Virus record (IMG/VR): IMGVR_UViG_3300048672_000727 | Location: 1 to 34,979 of that record | Source of the DNA: a virus | Reading direction: 5' to 3' (one strand) | DNA length: 34,979 nt | In this document: piece by piece, positions 1 through 7,544 of the stretch | How positions within the stretch are numbered: the first letter of the stretch is position 1 | Layout of the letters: each line of letters starts with the position of its first letter | Translations under genes and position numbers: made by a program | The notes under the pieces: model-generated | The model's input: only the letters and a program-made list of their open reading frames with translations | Databases searched by the model: none | Told to the model about the DNA's origin: nothing

Positions 1-10
1 AAGTATAAGG

Positions 11-289
11 GTGACATTAAAAGAGATCGTTTTGCTAGACAGCTTAAGCTCCAGCGATATGGCATACGCGATTGGCGATATAACTTTGAGACTTTTTTAT
101 AGGGTGTACAACTTGGAGATAAGCACCGATTTTTACGATGCCGCTAAAAAATGCGCCCAGCCTGCGACAATACGGGAATTAAACCGGGCATGGAAAAATC
201 GTGTGCTTCATCGACACGTTAGGCCTCGCGAATGTACATTAGCCAATACGCAAAAAAGCCGCCAAATGTTGGAAAACGCAGCGGTGTAA
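11..289 (+). CDS. hypothetical protein, doubtful, possibly 5'-partial
   Basis: An open frame of 92 codons from a GTG. The frame is also open from base 2, so the true start may lie outside the window. I recognise no family: the sequence has no clear signal peptide, membrane segment or motif, and the C-terminal half is basic. Its TAA stop lies inside the left arm of the long hairpin at 284-341, which could act as its terminator. It is the only rightward ORF left of the late operon. No good ribosome binding site is visible (AAGG sits too close to the GTG). It could be a phage gene of the attP arm, a host remnant, or non-coding. Confidence 0.3.
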   Translation: MTLKEIVLLDSLSSSDMAYAIGDITLRLFYRVYNLEISTDFYDAAKKCAQPATIRELNRAWKNRVLHRHVRPRECTLANTQKSRQMLENAAV

Positions 290-341
290 CGAAGCAATGC
301 GGTGTATCAACTCGGTTATACACCGCATTGCTTCGTTACAC
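284..341. repeat. perfect 24-bp inverted repeat (long hairpin)
   Basis: Bases 284-307 are exactly complementary to 318-341, with a 10-base loop. The arms contain AACGAAGCAATGCGG. A T-run follows on the + strand at about 350. The stem is longer than an ordinary intrinsic terminator and resembles dispersed intergenic palindromes of proteobacterial chromosomes, but it may simply terminate the ORF at 11-289. It is the strongest secondary structure in the window. Confidence 0.85.
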
Positions 342-416
342 TATTAGCATTTTTTCCGGGATTTTGCAAATTTTTGCTAAATATCCACTGACGGTCAGCG
401 CGGGGCATAACGTGCA

Positions 417-440
417 TTAGACACCTAAATAGGTGTCTAA
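417..440. terminator. hairpin at 3' end of the late operon
   Basis: TTAGACACCT, loop AAAT, AGGTGTCTAA: a perfect 10-bp stem placed 15 bases past the last late gene (stop at 455). There is no U-run after it on the minus strand, although T-rich sequence precedes it, so it is not a textbook intrinsic terminator. It may be a 3' stabilising or bidirectional structure that closes the leftward late transcript. Confidence 0.55.
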
Positions 441-454
441 CACAAAAAACACAC

Positions 455-703
455 CTACAAACCAACTTTTTTTGAAAGCGCGGCATTGCAATAAGTGCTA
501 AAAAATATAGCCACACAGGCAATGCCGTCAGCTATCTCGTCAAAGGCATAATCATAAACACTCAGCGCCGGATAAAAAGACGCTGCAACCTTAATCAAAA
601 TAGCCAAAAACCCTGACAACATCGCAGTATTGCCCCAGGCATTGGCATTAGTAAGCTCCTCGCCCTTTTTTACCGCCTTAATCGCCAACAAAACCTTATC
701 CAC
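455..703 (-). CDS. small phage membrane protein, holin-like
   Basis: Last gene of the late operon, about 82 residues. Two hydrophobic segments (roughly residues 27-45 and 57-73 from the start used here) are separated by a short acidic stretch. The N-terminus (DKVLLAIKAVKKGEEL) and the C-terminal SKKVGL resemble a family of small two-helix proteins found at the end of tail-fibre clusters in proteobacterial phages. I chose the GTG at 703 because GGGGG lies six bases upstream and the family starts with this motif. An upstream TTG at 715 is possible. Its function is not established. A recognisable holin is encoded next to the endolysin, so this could be a second holin or antiholin, or a virion-associated protein. 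Confidence 0.65.
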   Translation of the reverse strand: MDKVLLAIKAVKKGEELTNANAWGNTAMLSGFLAILIKVAASFYPALSVYDYAFDEIADGIACVAIFFSTYCNAALSKKVGL

Positions 704-705
704 AA

Positions 706-1140
706 TTACCCCCAATCACTAAAATTAGCCAAAAACCCATCATAAATAGCGCCCACATCGCCAGCATCGCAAGACAAAACGCCATCAACGGCAAGATTAG
801 ACAGCGCCCTGATCGACTTTATCTCGCCCCAAAGCCCCCTTATTGTCTCAAGCTCTGCGGCCTCACCAGCTGACAAGCTTGGCATAGACACAAGCTCTAT
901 ACTCCTTGCCAGCGTGTTGTTTTGCCGGTGCATTGGCATAATCGCCAAGATATGCGCCCTGGCCGCCTCATTAATCTTAGCCGCAACAGCCTTCCTGTAT
1001 TCAGCGTCATTAATGGCCGACCCTGCAACACCTCCAGCATCAACCCAGTCCAAATAAGCTGCATACGCCGAGTTTTCGGCATCTTGGGGCACAATAGCGC
1101 CATCCTCACGATAAACCAAACCATCACTAATCTTATACAT
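706..1140 (-). CDS. tail fibre assembly (chaperone)-like protein
   Basis: A 144-residue protein directly after the tail fibre gene (fibre stop and this ATG are adjacent), the usual place for a fibre assembly chaperone. The first 40 residues follow the pattern common in such proteins: a short beta segment, VPQDAENSAYAAYLDWVDAGG, where Asp-x-x-Asn followed by a Tyr-Trp helix is typical. The C-terminal two thirds are predicted helical. Known family members help fold or trimerise the fibre tip and are usually absent from the virion. The family call rests on position and the N-terminal pattern, so a different small tail protein cannot be excluded. Confidence 0.55.
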   Translation of the reverse strand: MYKISDGLVYREDGAIVPQDAENSAYAAYLDWVDAGGVAGSAINDAEYRKAVAAKINEAARAHILAIMPMHRQNNTLARSIELVSMPSLSAGEAAELETIRGLWGEIKSIRALSNLAVDGVLSCDAGDVGAIYDGFLANFSDWG

Positions 1141-2445
1141 TTACAACTCGCTATCGGCAAAATAATGGACGTAAAAATAACCGGCAGTGGACGCATTACA
1201 AATACGTGACTCCGTAAATCCGGTTGGCGTTATTGCGGATATAGTGCCAGGTGATGCTGGGAATCCAGCCGATCCGCCCTGAACCGCATAGATGGTCGGA
1301 GTTACCCGCATCTGGGTGCTAAAAAAATAGGGTCTGTAATAGGTAAGCCCCGATGTGGTATCACCCATTGTTGTCGATATGGTGCTATATGATTGATTAT
1401 CAAATATATCATATGTATTTGACGTGCCATAATAGCGCCTACAAAGCCCCAGCTCGTCATTTAAGCCAGGCTGCACATAGTCCCCCAGTGTTTTACCTGG
1501 CGTTAGCTTGCACCCCGTTATAGCCATTTTTGCGCCCACCGTTGCACAAAAATCAACACATCCAGTTGATGCCAAATAGTTACCCACTGTCCATGCGCCG
1601 CCCGTAGTCTTAAAATTATCGCCTGCCGTCAAAACGTGGCTTATGCTTAAGCCAATGCCTTTTTTATAGTTCCAATTTCCAGTTGTTGGCATCGCAGGGA
1701 GCTGGATGGAAACTCTTGTCCAAACGTTGGCTGTTGTAATGTTAAATTCCGCAACTGCGCTTCGATCTGGCGTGTTGTTTGGGGACGTGCCAGCCCCAGA
1801 ATTTGAAAAAGCTACCGCAAACTTCCCCGTAACAGTGCTGTTTACCCAGAAGCTATACACAGATTGCCGCTCAACAAGGTCGGCCATATTCATGCCCTCA
1901 ATGTGTTGAGTTAGGCAAGCATATTGACCAGGAGCAGCCACACCTACCGTGGTGTTTTCAAGCAAAATAGATGCCTGGAAACTGTGTTTTGCCGATGTAA
2001 CAGACGGGACAGAAAGAGACGGCGACACGGTAACCCCAAAACCAGTAATCGTGTTACGCATAACCCAACGGTCAGCCGTGTAAACATATCCTGGAGCTGC
2101 CCCAAAATCTGGGGTTATCAGCTTGCGGGTAGCCGAGTAGCTTGTCGTCTGCCCTGTGTTAGTCAGGCGCTGCCAAATGTTAAAAGCCCCATTGATGACC
2201 AGATTATTATTGCTCATGTTTTTAATGGCGCGTACACACTGGGTAAGGTCGGCCTGGCTTTCAGCCTCGCCAAGCTCGGACGCAATGGATATAAGCTCAC
2301 CCTGTACGCCATTAAACCAATCCGCGTTAAGCTGCGTGGTTGGTATGGCTGCCCCTGGATCCCCGCCGTGGAAATACCCGACAATGCCGCTAGAGCTATC
2401 ATTGGGTAAAATAGGCTGCGCCGTAGCGCTTTTAATACGTCTCAT
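1141..2445 (-). CDS. tail fibre / receptor-binding protein
   Basis: About 434 residues from the ATG at 2445, which overlaps the previous stop as TAATG. The open frame continues 16 codons further upstream, but this overlap and a GGGGGC before the ATG favour the shorter start. The N-terminal ~60 residues (SSSGIVGYFHGGDP then NADWFNGVQGEL) look like the baseplate-attachment region of P2/Mu-type fibres. A short helix follows, then a long Ser/Thr/Gly/Asn-rich beta body beginning NLVINGAFNIWQR, a start often seen in carbohydrate-binding fibre modules. The C-terminal part should bind the host receptor. Its N-terminus resembles that of the upstream neighbour, so the two may be paralogous fibres. Confidence 0.75.
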   Translation of the reverse strand: MRRIKSATAQPILPNDSSSGIVGYFHGGDPGAAIPTTQLNADWFNGVQGELISIASELGEAESQADLTQCVRAIKNMSNNNLVINGAFNIWQRLTNTGQTTSYSATRKLITPDFGAAPGYVYTADRWVMRNTITGFGVTVSPSLSVPSVTSAKHSFQASILLENTTVGVAAPGQYACLTQHIEGMNMADLVERQSVYSFWVNSTVTGKFAVAFSNSGAGTSPNNTPDRSAVAEFNITTANVWTRVSIQLPAMPTTGNWNYKKGIGLSISHVLTAGDNFKTTGGAWTVGNYLASTGCVDFCATVGAKMAITGCKLTPGKTLGDYVQPGLNDELGLCRRYYGTSNTYDIFDNQSYSTISTTMGDTTSGLTYYRPYFFSTQMRVTPTIYAVQGGSAGFPASPGTISAITPTGFTESRICNASTAGYFYVHYFADSEL

Positions 2446-3170
2446 TAAGCCCCCATAATTACTTTTTTTTCTGCATACCAGCCATCGTTCCATAGCTCAA
2501 TAATGCCAGTCCCTGCCGACACGGGAGACGCGCCAGGGTCTCTTGATATGTCAAAATAATAATCAAACGTATTGGCAGCAGAATCAAAAACAACAGGAAT
2601 AGAAAAATGCGCCTCAGCCTCAAAATAGCTTTGCCCTGCGGGGTCGACAGATAGCTTTTGCACCCAGGGTTCTGAACTGTTTTTCCTCACAAAAAACCGC
2701 AACAACAAGTTGCCGCCTGGATTGCTAGACCAATAGCCCCTAATCACAACCCGCTTGCCACCTGGCGGTGGCGTACCAACCGCAACACTTACAATAGGGC
2801 TTGTATAGCGGTAATTCGCTGACAAATTAACGCTGTCCGCTGTCCAGCTGCTAGATACACTGCTAATTTTCGGCGTTGAATTGCTTGCAGAACTGGGAAC
2901 AAAAACATCAATAATCTGAGCAGCCCTGGCAATCATCGCCAAAACTGAATCACGCACTTGAGTGCCAGAATTACCAGGCACCATATTGCCGCCCGTTGGC
3001 GTGGCAATCAGGTTGTTAACCTCGTCTATCAGATCGTTTATCCAGTCAGCCGTAACCACCGTGCCGGATATGCCGTTAATGGGGTCGGCATCACGGGCAT
3101 AGCCAAAATTACCTGACGATGACCGTGGTGGCCTGGTAGTTACTGCCGATGTGTGTTGTAGTTTTTGCAT
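2445..3170 (-). CDS. tail fibre-like protein
   Basis: 241 residues, with start ATG preceded by TAGGA. The first ~60 residues (SSSGNFGYARDADP, then VTADWINDLIDEVNNL) match the spacing and key residues of the N-terminus of the next gene. After residue 100 the protein is beta-rich and ends in a globular region with alternating aromatic and polar residues. It follows the gp48-like baseplate gene, where Mu places its fibre gene. It is probably a short fibre, a fibre adaptor, or a connector carrying the longer fibre. The exact role is inferred from position and N-terminal similarity only. Confidence 0.65.
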   Translation of the reverse strand: MQKLQHTSAVTTRPPRSSSGNFGYARDADPINGISGTVVTADWINDLIDEVNNLIATPTGGNMVPGNSGTQVRDSVLAMIARAAQIIDVFVPSSASNSTPKISSVSSSWTADSVNLSANYRYTSPIVSVAVGTPPPGGKRVVIRGYWSSNPGGNLLLRFFVRKNSSEPWVQKLSVDPAGQSYFEAEAHFSIPVVFDSAANTFDYYFDISRDPGASPVSAGTGIIELWNDGWYAEKKVIMGA

Positions 3171-3176
3171 AAAATC

Positions 3177-3785
3177 CTATAGGCTTGGTACTGCATTATA
3201 AATAACGTGGGTATGCGCCGGTTTAACACGCTCAATGTAGTCGATAAAAGCCGTGTTATTGCTCACAGTCCCCAACGGGTCACCGGCTGTTGATAGTCCG
3301 GCCTTAAACTTTTTTACGCTGCTGTCCACGTAATTAATTTGCCAGGTCATGCCCCAGCTGTATTTGTCATTAACGGGCGATGTGCATAAGCCATTGCACA
3401 ACATAGGCGGGTTGGTATCATGCAAATCAATGATTGATGCGGCAACGCCAAGAGCACCCAGCACCTCCAAAAAATACGCCTTGCTTGCGCCGCCCCTAGC
3501 TCTCCACCGCCCCAAAACAGCCTGTTTTTTATCATCGCTGGTGATCTCCAGATATCCGTTTTGCTTGCCTATGCCAGCCTCACCATACCTTGCCATTGTC
3601 ATTTGAGACATGGTAAGCGGGTTAGATTCTACAACCAGGCCGTAAGCGCTCCGGTCAATGTTGACAAACTCCTCAGCAATAGAGGCCACCACACGGTAGG
3701 CAACACTGTTTTTATCGGTGCTAAACAGCGTACCAGGTGGCAATAGCGCGTAAAATGCTGCTATGTAGCTGTCAATATCATACAT
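3177..3785 (-). CDS. Mu gp48-like baseplate protein (DUF2313/YmfQ family)
   Basis: 202 residues from the ATG at 3785, overlapping the baseplate J stop by 8 bases. The open frame extends 16 codons upstream, but the family start (MYDIDSYIAAFYALLPPG) is here and gives the usual ~200-residue length. The pattern LLPPGTLF, a middle ARGGASKAYFLEVLGALG and a C-terminal IDYIERVKPAHTHVIY are typical of Mu gp48 / P2 gpI-like proteins. These join the baseplate wedge to the tail fibres. The order gp46, gp47, gp48, fibre is the same as in Mu. Confidence 0.85.
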   Translation of the reverse strand: MYDIDSYIAAFYALLPPGTLFSTDKNSVAYRVVASIAEEFVNIDRSAYGLVVESNPLTMSQMTMARYGEAGIGKQNGYLEITSDDKKQAVLGRWRARGGASKAYFLEVLGALGVAASIIDLHDTNPPMLCNGLCTSPVNDKYSWGMTWQINYVDSSVKKFKAGLSTAGDPLGTVSNNTAFIDYIERVKPAHTHVIYNAVPSL

Positions 3786-4845
3786 ATATAATATTGCCCA
3801 AAGTAAGCAGCTGGCCTGCCAAACAGGTAACATTTGTTGTGGGCGATGTAATCAAAAAATGATCCACGCTGATGGCATTAGATACCGTATCGTAAAGCCA
3901 GTTAAAATACATAGTGCCGCCCAAATCGCTGCGCGTATCAAACAAGTCGGCAAGCTCGGCGGCAATGGCCGCCTTTGCCGTGTCTGTATTTGGCTCAAGC
4001 CCACTGATAACAATATCAACCGGCACGGCAACAGGGGCATAAACAATCACATCGGCAGTAATTGGGGTAACAGTGTCAAGGTATGCCTGCACGTTTGCCA
4101 CATCACCCGCATTGGGTATTCCACTAGGCCGTAACCCATCCATTGCAAACCTAATATCTACCGTACCTTTACCGCGTGCCTTGCCAACCGGCCACACACG
4201 GGTAACGCCGCTTACTTGCTTGCACCAGTCTACATAGTCTTTGGCATTCCCGCCGTGCGGAGGCATGGTAATGCGGTCTAAAATGCGCTGTCTATACAGC
4301 GTATCAAGCTCTTCATCAGCACCCAATGCCAGTGTTCCAATAACCTGGCATTTTGAGTTAACGCCAGATTGTGCAATGGACAGCGCAGCCTGTGTGCCAT
4401 CAGGCAAGTTATAGGCGCTACCGGCCACAGTAGCCAACACCGTAACCGTTGCCTTGCCGCCAGAAATTACCGCATCACTCAACGTCACGTATTTTTTGCT
4501 GCCCAATGCCTGTATTTCAGTGCCTGCAAAAATGTTTTGGCCGTTGCTGCCAGTTATCTCCACTGTGCTGTTGTTGTAGCTGCTGGGTATGCGGTATACG
4601 CCCCAAATGCGGCCATATTTATCAAGTTGCTCACCCTCACAATCTTGTATGTTGGTTTGTTTGGCCACCCATTCCAAATACCCATACATCTCATGCGACA
4701 GCCCGACCGCTGCCGTGGCCAGCAAATTAAGTGGTGTGTAAGGTATGCGTGCGGATGATTCCGGTAAGTTTTCGTCAAGCACCGTAAATACGCGGTCTTG
4801 TATTTCATCAAGTTGAGGCCTGTTAAAGCCTATATAGCCGTTCAT
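3778..4845 (-). CDS. baseplate assembly protein J-like (Mu gp47)
   Basis: 355 residues from the ATG at 4845, which overlaps the gp46-like stop as ATGA. It is a structural subunit of the baseplate wedge. The N-terminus (FNRPQLDEIQDRVFTVLDENLP), a central Ig-like beta domain with GSAYNLPDGT, and the motif GADEELDTLYRQRILDRI followed by PHGGNAKDYVDW are hallmarks of the baseplate J family (P2 gpJ, Mu gp47). The length is normal. It works with the gp46-like and gp48-like neighbours, with which it is translationally coupled. Confidence 0.93.
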   Translation of the reverse strand: MNGYIGFNRPQLDEIQDRVFTVLDENLPESSARIPYTPLNLLATAAVGLSHEMYGYLEWVAKQTNIQDCEGEQLDKYGRIWGVYRIPSSYNNSTVEITGSNGQNIFAGTEIQALGSKKYVTLSDAVISGGKATVTVLATVAGSAYNLPDGTQAALSIAQSGVNSKCQVIGTLALGADEELDTLYRQRILDRITMPPHGGNAKDYVDWCKQVSGVTRVWPVGKARGKGTVDIRFAMDGLRPSGIPNAGDVANVQAYLDTVTPITADVIVYAPVAVPVDIVISGLEPNTDTAKAAIAAELADLFDTRSDLGGTMYFNWLYDTVSNAISVDHFLITSPTTNVTCLAGQLLTLGNIIYV

Positions 4846-5264
4846 TTTGTCACCAGCAACGCCCACAAATCATCAAACTTAACGGCCACATTGCCGCCGT
4901 CCGCCTTGTTAACAGCAATCTCGCAATTTACCCTATCGCCTTGCCTTGCAATGCCAACGGTAACCGATGCACACAGTCCGCTATCAATCATCCACTGCAA
5001 GGCCTCCTGTATATGCGCCTTAACCATACCAACCACGGCATCAGTAAGCTTGGATCGCCTTAGCGTCCATATCCTGCTGCCCATATCTGCATCAGCCCAC
5101 CAGCCTTGCCGGTTGTCGTCAATATCCAGCTCTTCAATGGCACACCTACGCCAAATCATAATCGAGGCCAGCACATGGCTTTGTAATGGCGTGCCGCCAT
5201 CCAAGCTAATGTCACAAGCACCAAATCCATCTCCAATGGCATCATTCACCGGGACAAAGTTCAT
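4842..5264 (-). CDS. Mu gp46-like baseplate protein
   Basis: 140 residues. The start ATG overlaps the previous stop as ATGA, and a GGAGG lies at good spacing. The motif around DNRQGWWADADMGSRIWTLRRSKLT is the signature of the GP46 family, in which a W-W-D segment is followed by a conserved G-S-R/K-L-W-L. Members are the Mu counterpart of the T4 gp25 / P2 gpW wedge protein that helps trigger sheath contraction. It lies directly ahead of the baseplate J gene, as in Mu. Confidence 0.88.
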   Translation of the reverse strand: MNFVPVNDAIGDGFGACDISLDGGTPLQSHVLASIMIWRRCAIEELDIDDNRQGWWADADMGSRIWTLRRSKLTDAVVGMVKAHIQEALQWMIDSGLCASVTVGIARQGDRVNCEIAVNKADGGNVAVKFDDLWALLVTK

Positions 5265-5866
5265 GCCATGCCTCCAGACAGCCTGGCCATGCTTTCAGCC
5301 AACATGCCCTCAAAATCATTACTCCTGACGCTTTTTAATACCGCCCTGTCAAAATGCAGATAAGGCGCTCTCCTGTAATGCGTCTTTTTCTTAAGCGCAT
5401 ACAACAGCGTCAAATGCCCATTCCACGTCCCCCAAATGCCATAAACCCCCTTGATGGTGGCCTTATAAAAGCCTTTTTTGTTTTTTACCGCATTGGGTAG
5501 CAAGCTGGGTGCAATTTTTCCGCTACCCAATCGCCTGACCTTTACCGGCACGGCGATATGTGAGCTTCGGCTAGGTGTCTTCGTGCCTCCATCAACCAAG
5601 ATGTTGGCATATTTAACCCGGTCAAGTATGCCAACGGTGGCATGCATCGCCTCTCGCTGCTTGCTCCTTGCTGCCTCATACTGGGTGGACATCGTTAAAA
5701 AGTTGCGTGTCAGGTGCATTTCTGTCCGCTCGGCATCACGGACAGCGTGCATAGCCTTAATGGCAGATTTATTTATGACGCTGGCCACAACGCGCGGGTA
5801 TTGCTTAACCATTTTGGTGCTAAGTTGCCAATACAGGCCGTGGTCGTTTAGGTTAATTGTGCTCAT
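5261..5866 (-). CDS. putative minor tail protein (gpZ-like)
   Basis: 201 residues, coupled by ATGA overlaps at both ends to the spike and gp46-like genes. The N-terminal half is helical and basic (VVASVINKSAIKAMHAVRDAERTEMHLTRNFLT), like prophage minor tail protein Z, where a run of helices precedes a small beta barrel. The middle contains HIAVPVKVRRLGSGKIAPS and the end is Arg/Lys rich. I do not recall a counterpart at this place between gp45 and gp46 in Mu itself, so this looks like an insertion into the Mu-type baseplate block. A tail-completion role is plausible, but the family assignment is weak. Confidence 0.5.
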   Translation of the reverse strand: MSTINLNDHGLYWQLSTKMVKQYPRVVASVINKSAIKAMHAVRDAERTEMHLTRNFLTMSTQYEAARSKQREAMHATVGILDRVKYANILVDGGTKTPSRSSHIAVPVKVRRLGSGKIAPSLLPNAVKNKKGFYKATIKGVYGIWGTWNGHLTLLYALKKKTHYRRAPYLHFDRAVLKSVRSNDFEGMLAESMARLSGGMA

Positions 5867-6420
5867 ACAGGTGCGCTGCTTATGCCTTGGTTGGTGTCTA
5901 TGGGGTGCTTATGGGTGCTGCCCACATCATGCCCGTTATTATTTAGCTTGCCCGTTGTGTTTATGTCGCCATCAATATTAAGGTTTCCGGTTATGTTGAT
6001 GGTGTCGGCGATAATTGACACAACGCCAGTTGCGCTAATATGCAGTTTTGCCCCGCCAACATTTAGCCTGCAACTGCCGTCATCCAAAAAAACAAACCGT
6101 TGAGTAGCGCTTACATGTTCGGCGCTGGACGTATCCTTGCAGCCGTACATCATCACATCGCCTGGCCTGCCCTTGCGTGGGCGCTTGCGCCTGTCATCGG
6201 TAGCCACTACAACGCGCCTGTCTGAGCTCCCAAGGTCAGCTATAACAACCTCAGCCGCCTGGCCATTATCATCAACCGGCAATGGTATTGAGCAAAACCC
6301 AAACGCCTGGAATCTCTCAACATTGTCAGCAACCTCGCCATACAGACCTTCAATCTTAACCGTTTGCATTTTTGAGCTGTTGCTGTCAACCTCAACAATA
6401 ATGCCCTTACGCAAACTCAT
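5863..6420 (-). CDS. baseplate spike protein (Mu gp45 / P2 gpV-like)
   Basis: 185 residues from the ATG at 6420 (ATGA overlap with the upstream stop). The N-terminal OB-like domain (residues ~1-95, GIIVEVDSNSS then VKIEGLYGEVADNVERFQAFGF) is followed by a region with RFVFLDDGSCRLNV and repeated beta turns (INITGNLNIDGDINTTGKL) typical of a triple-stranded beta helix. Near the end, STHKHPID provides the His-x-His (about residues 170 and 172) that in gpV and gp45 binds an iron ion at the membrane-piercing tip. The protein should be a homotrimer at the centre of the baseplate. Confidence 0.9.
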   Translation of the reverse strand: MSLRKGIIVEVDSNSSKMQTVKIEGLYGEVADNVERFQAFGFCSIPLPVDDNGQAAEVVIADLGSSDRRVVVATDDRRKRPRKGRPGDVMMYGCKDTSSAEHVSATQRFVFLDDGSCRLNVGGAKLHISATGVVSIIADTINITGNLNIDGDINTTGKLNNNGHDVGSTHKHPIDTNQGISSAPV

Positions 6421-7544
6421 ACCGGATCCCCAGCATGCCAAATGTGCATTTCTTCCTTGGCCTTTTTGGGCTTTTTAACCTGCGCCTTTTTGGGTTTTTG
6501 TAGTGGCTTTTTGGCTACAGGCTCTGGTAAAAACGCATCTGGCAGCATCAATACTAGCGTGCAGTTTGTGCCGTCATCCGTAATGTCGTAATCAATGGCG
6601 CTGATGGCATACTCACCGTCTATGCCCAAAAAATCATCCTTAACATCCAGGCGCATATTTTCGCGCCAAATAATACCCGCATTGCCACGCCAGCCTTGCA
6701 CGGTATAAGTAATAACATCAGACTTTCCAATTGCCGCCTGTATTTCCCATTCAGCACGCGCCGTAGCGTCCTCAATGGTCATTGCGCTGTCTGCCAAAAT
6801 AATTTTTGTTTTGTTGCGCCGGTAATTGCGGTCTACAGACTCGGCATTAATTTGCGCTGCCGACCGCCCAAAATCATCATCGCTGGAGTTTTTTTGAGAC
6901 CTGACAATAACACGGCTATAGCGCCCCTCTTCTGTGCGTATACGGCTTACCTCTATAACGCCGCTATTTTCTTCCGCCGTCCGTATAATGCTGTTTCTGG
7001 ACTTGTCGCCGTTAAGCTGGCTAATCACCAAATGGCCATCCGCCGTGTCGGTAATGTACAGCTTGCTGTTTTCCGCCAATCGCTCCAGCGCATTAAAAAC
7101 CGTCTCGCCATGCTCAACCTGGAAGTCGCCAACAACCTTGTCGGGTGCGTTAACAATAACTTGCACGCCATATTGCTCTGCAAGCTTACTGGCGATAGAC
7201 TTCAGCGTCTGGCCTTTAAATTGCGCCGTCACTGTCGCGCTGCAATCAACCAAGTCTTTTGTTTTGCTGCGCCCAGTTATGGTGTAACTGTGGCTTTCTT
7301 TGTCGGCGCGTTCCTCAATGCTGTCTACCGATCCGGTTAACAACAGGTCTAAGCCGTAAAGCACCTGCACTTCATCACCTGGCATGGCGTTTGGCAGTTC
7401 ATCGCCATCTTCGCCATTAAGCGACAATCCCAAGCTAAACGATGCTACGCACTTATCCATGCTCCTGGATACGTTGACAGTCTCCCAGCCCACAAAGTCA
7501 TTGCCGCCTATCCGTAGCGTCACCAAATCGCTTGCGCTATTCAT
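6417..7544 (-). CDS. Mu gpP-like baseplate hub protein (gp44)
   Basis: About 375 residues from the ATG at 7544, overlapping the upstream stop by 8 bases. The open frame extends 34 codons further but into the gpN-like gene. Residues 1-60 (VTLRIGGNDFVGWETVNVSRSMDKC) and the later SYTITGRSKTKDLVDCSA, with VEHGETVFNALERLAENSKLYITDTADG, are characteristic of Mu gpP / P2 gpD hub proteins of the gp27-like fold. The last 30 residues are Lys/Pro rich (KKPLQKPKKAQVKKPKKAKEE), a flexible tail I do not associate with the family. It sits on the tail tube end and carries the spike encoded next. Confidence 0.88.
   Translation of the reverse strand: MNSASDLVTLRIGGNDFVGWETVNVSRSMDKCVASFSLGLSLNGEDGDELPNAMPGDEVQVLYGLDLLLTGSVDSIEERADKESHSYTITGRSKTKDLVDCSATVTAQFKGQTLKSIASKLAEQYGVQVIVNAPDKVVGDFQVEHGETVFNALERLAENSKLYITDTADGHLVISQLNGDKSRNSIIRTAEENSGVIEVSRIRTEEGRYSRVIVRSQKNSSDDDFGRSAAQINAESVDRNYRRNKTKIILADSAMTIEDATARAEWEIQAAIGKSDVITYTVQGWRGNAGIIWRENMRLDVKDDFLGIDGEYAISAIDYDITDDGTNCTLVLMLPDAFLPEPVAKKPLQKPKKAQVKKPKKAKEEMHIWHAGDPV

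Noticed and set aside
316-522. Leftward 68-codon ORF after the late operon
   Set aside because: It runs through both hairpins and into the holin-like gene, with no plausible start signal or motif.
1141-3170. Diversity-generating retroelement acting on the fibre genes
   Set aside because: No reverse transcriptase gene and no template/variable repeat pair could be found in the window.
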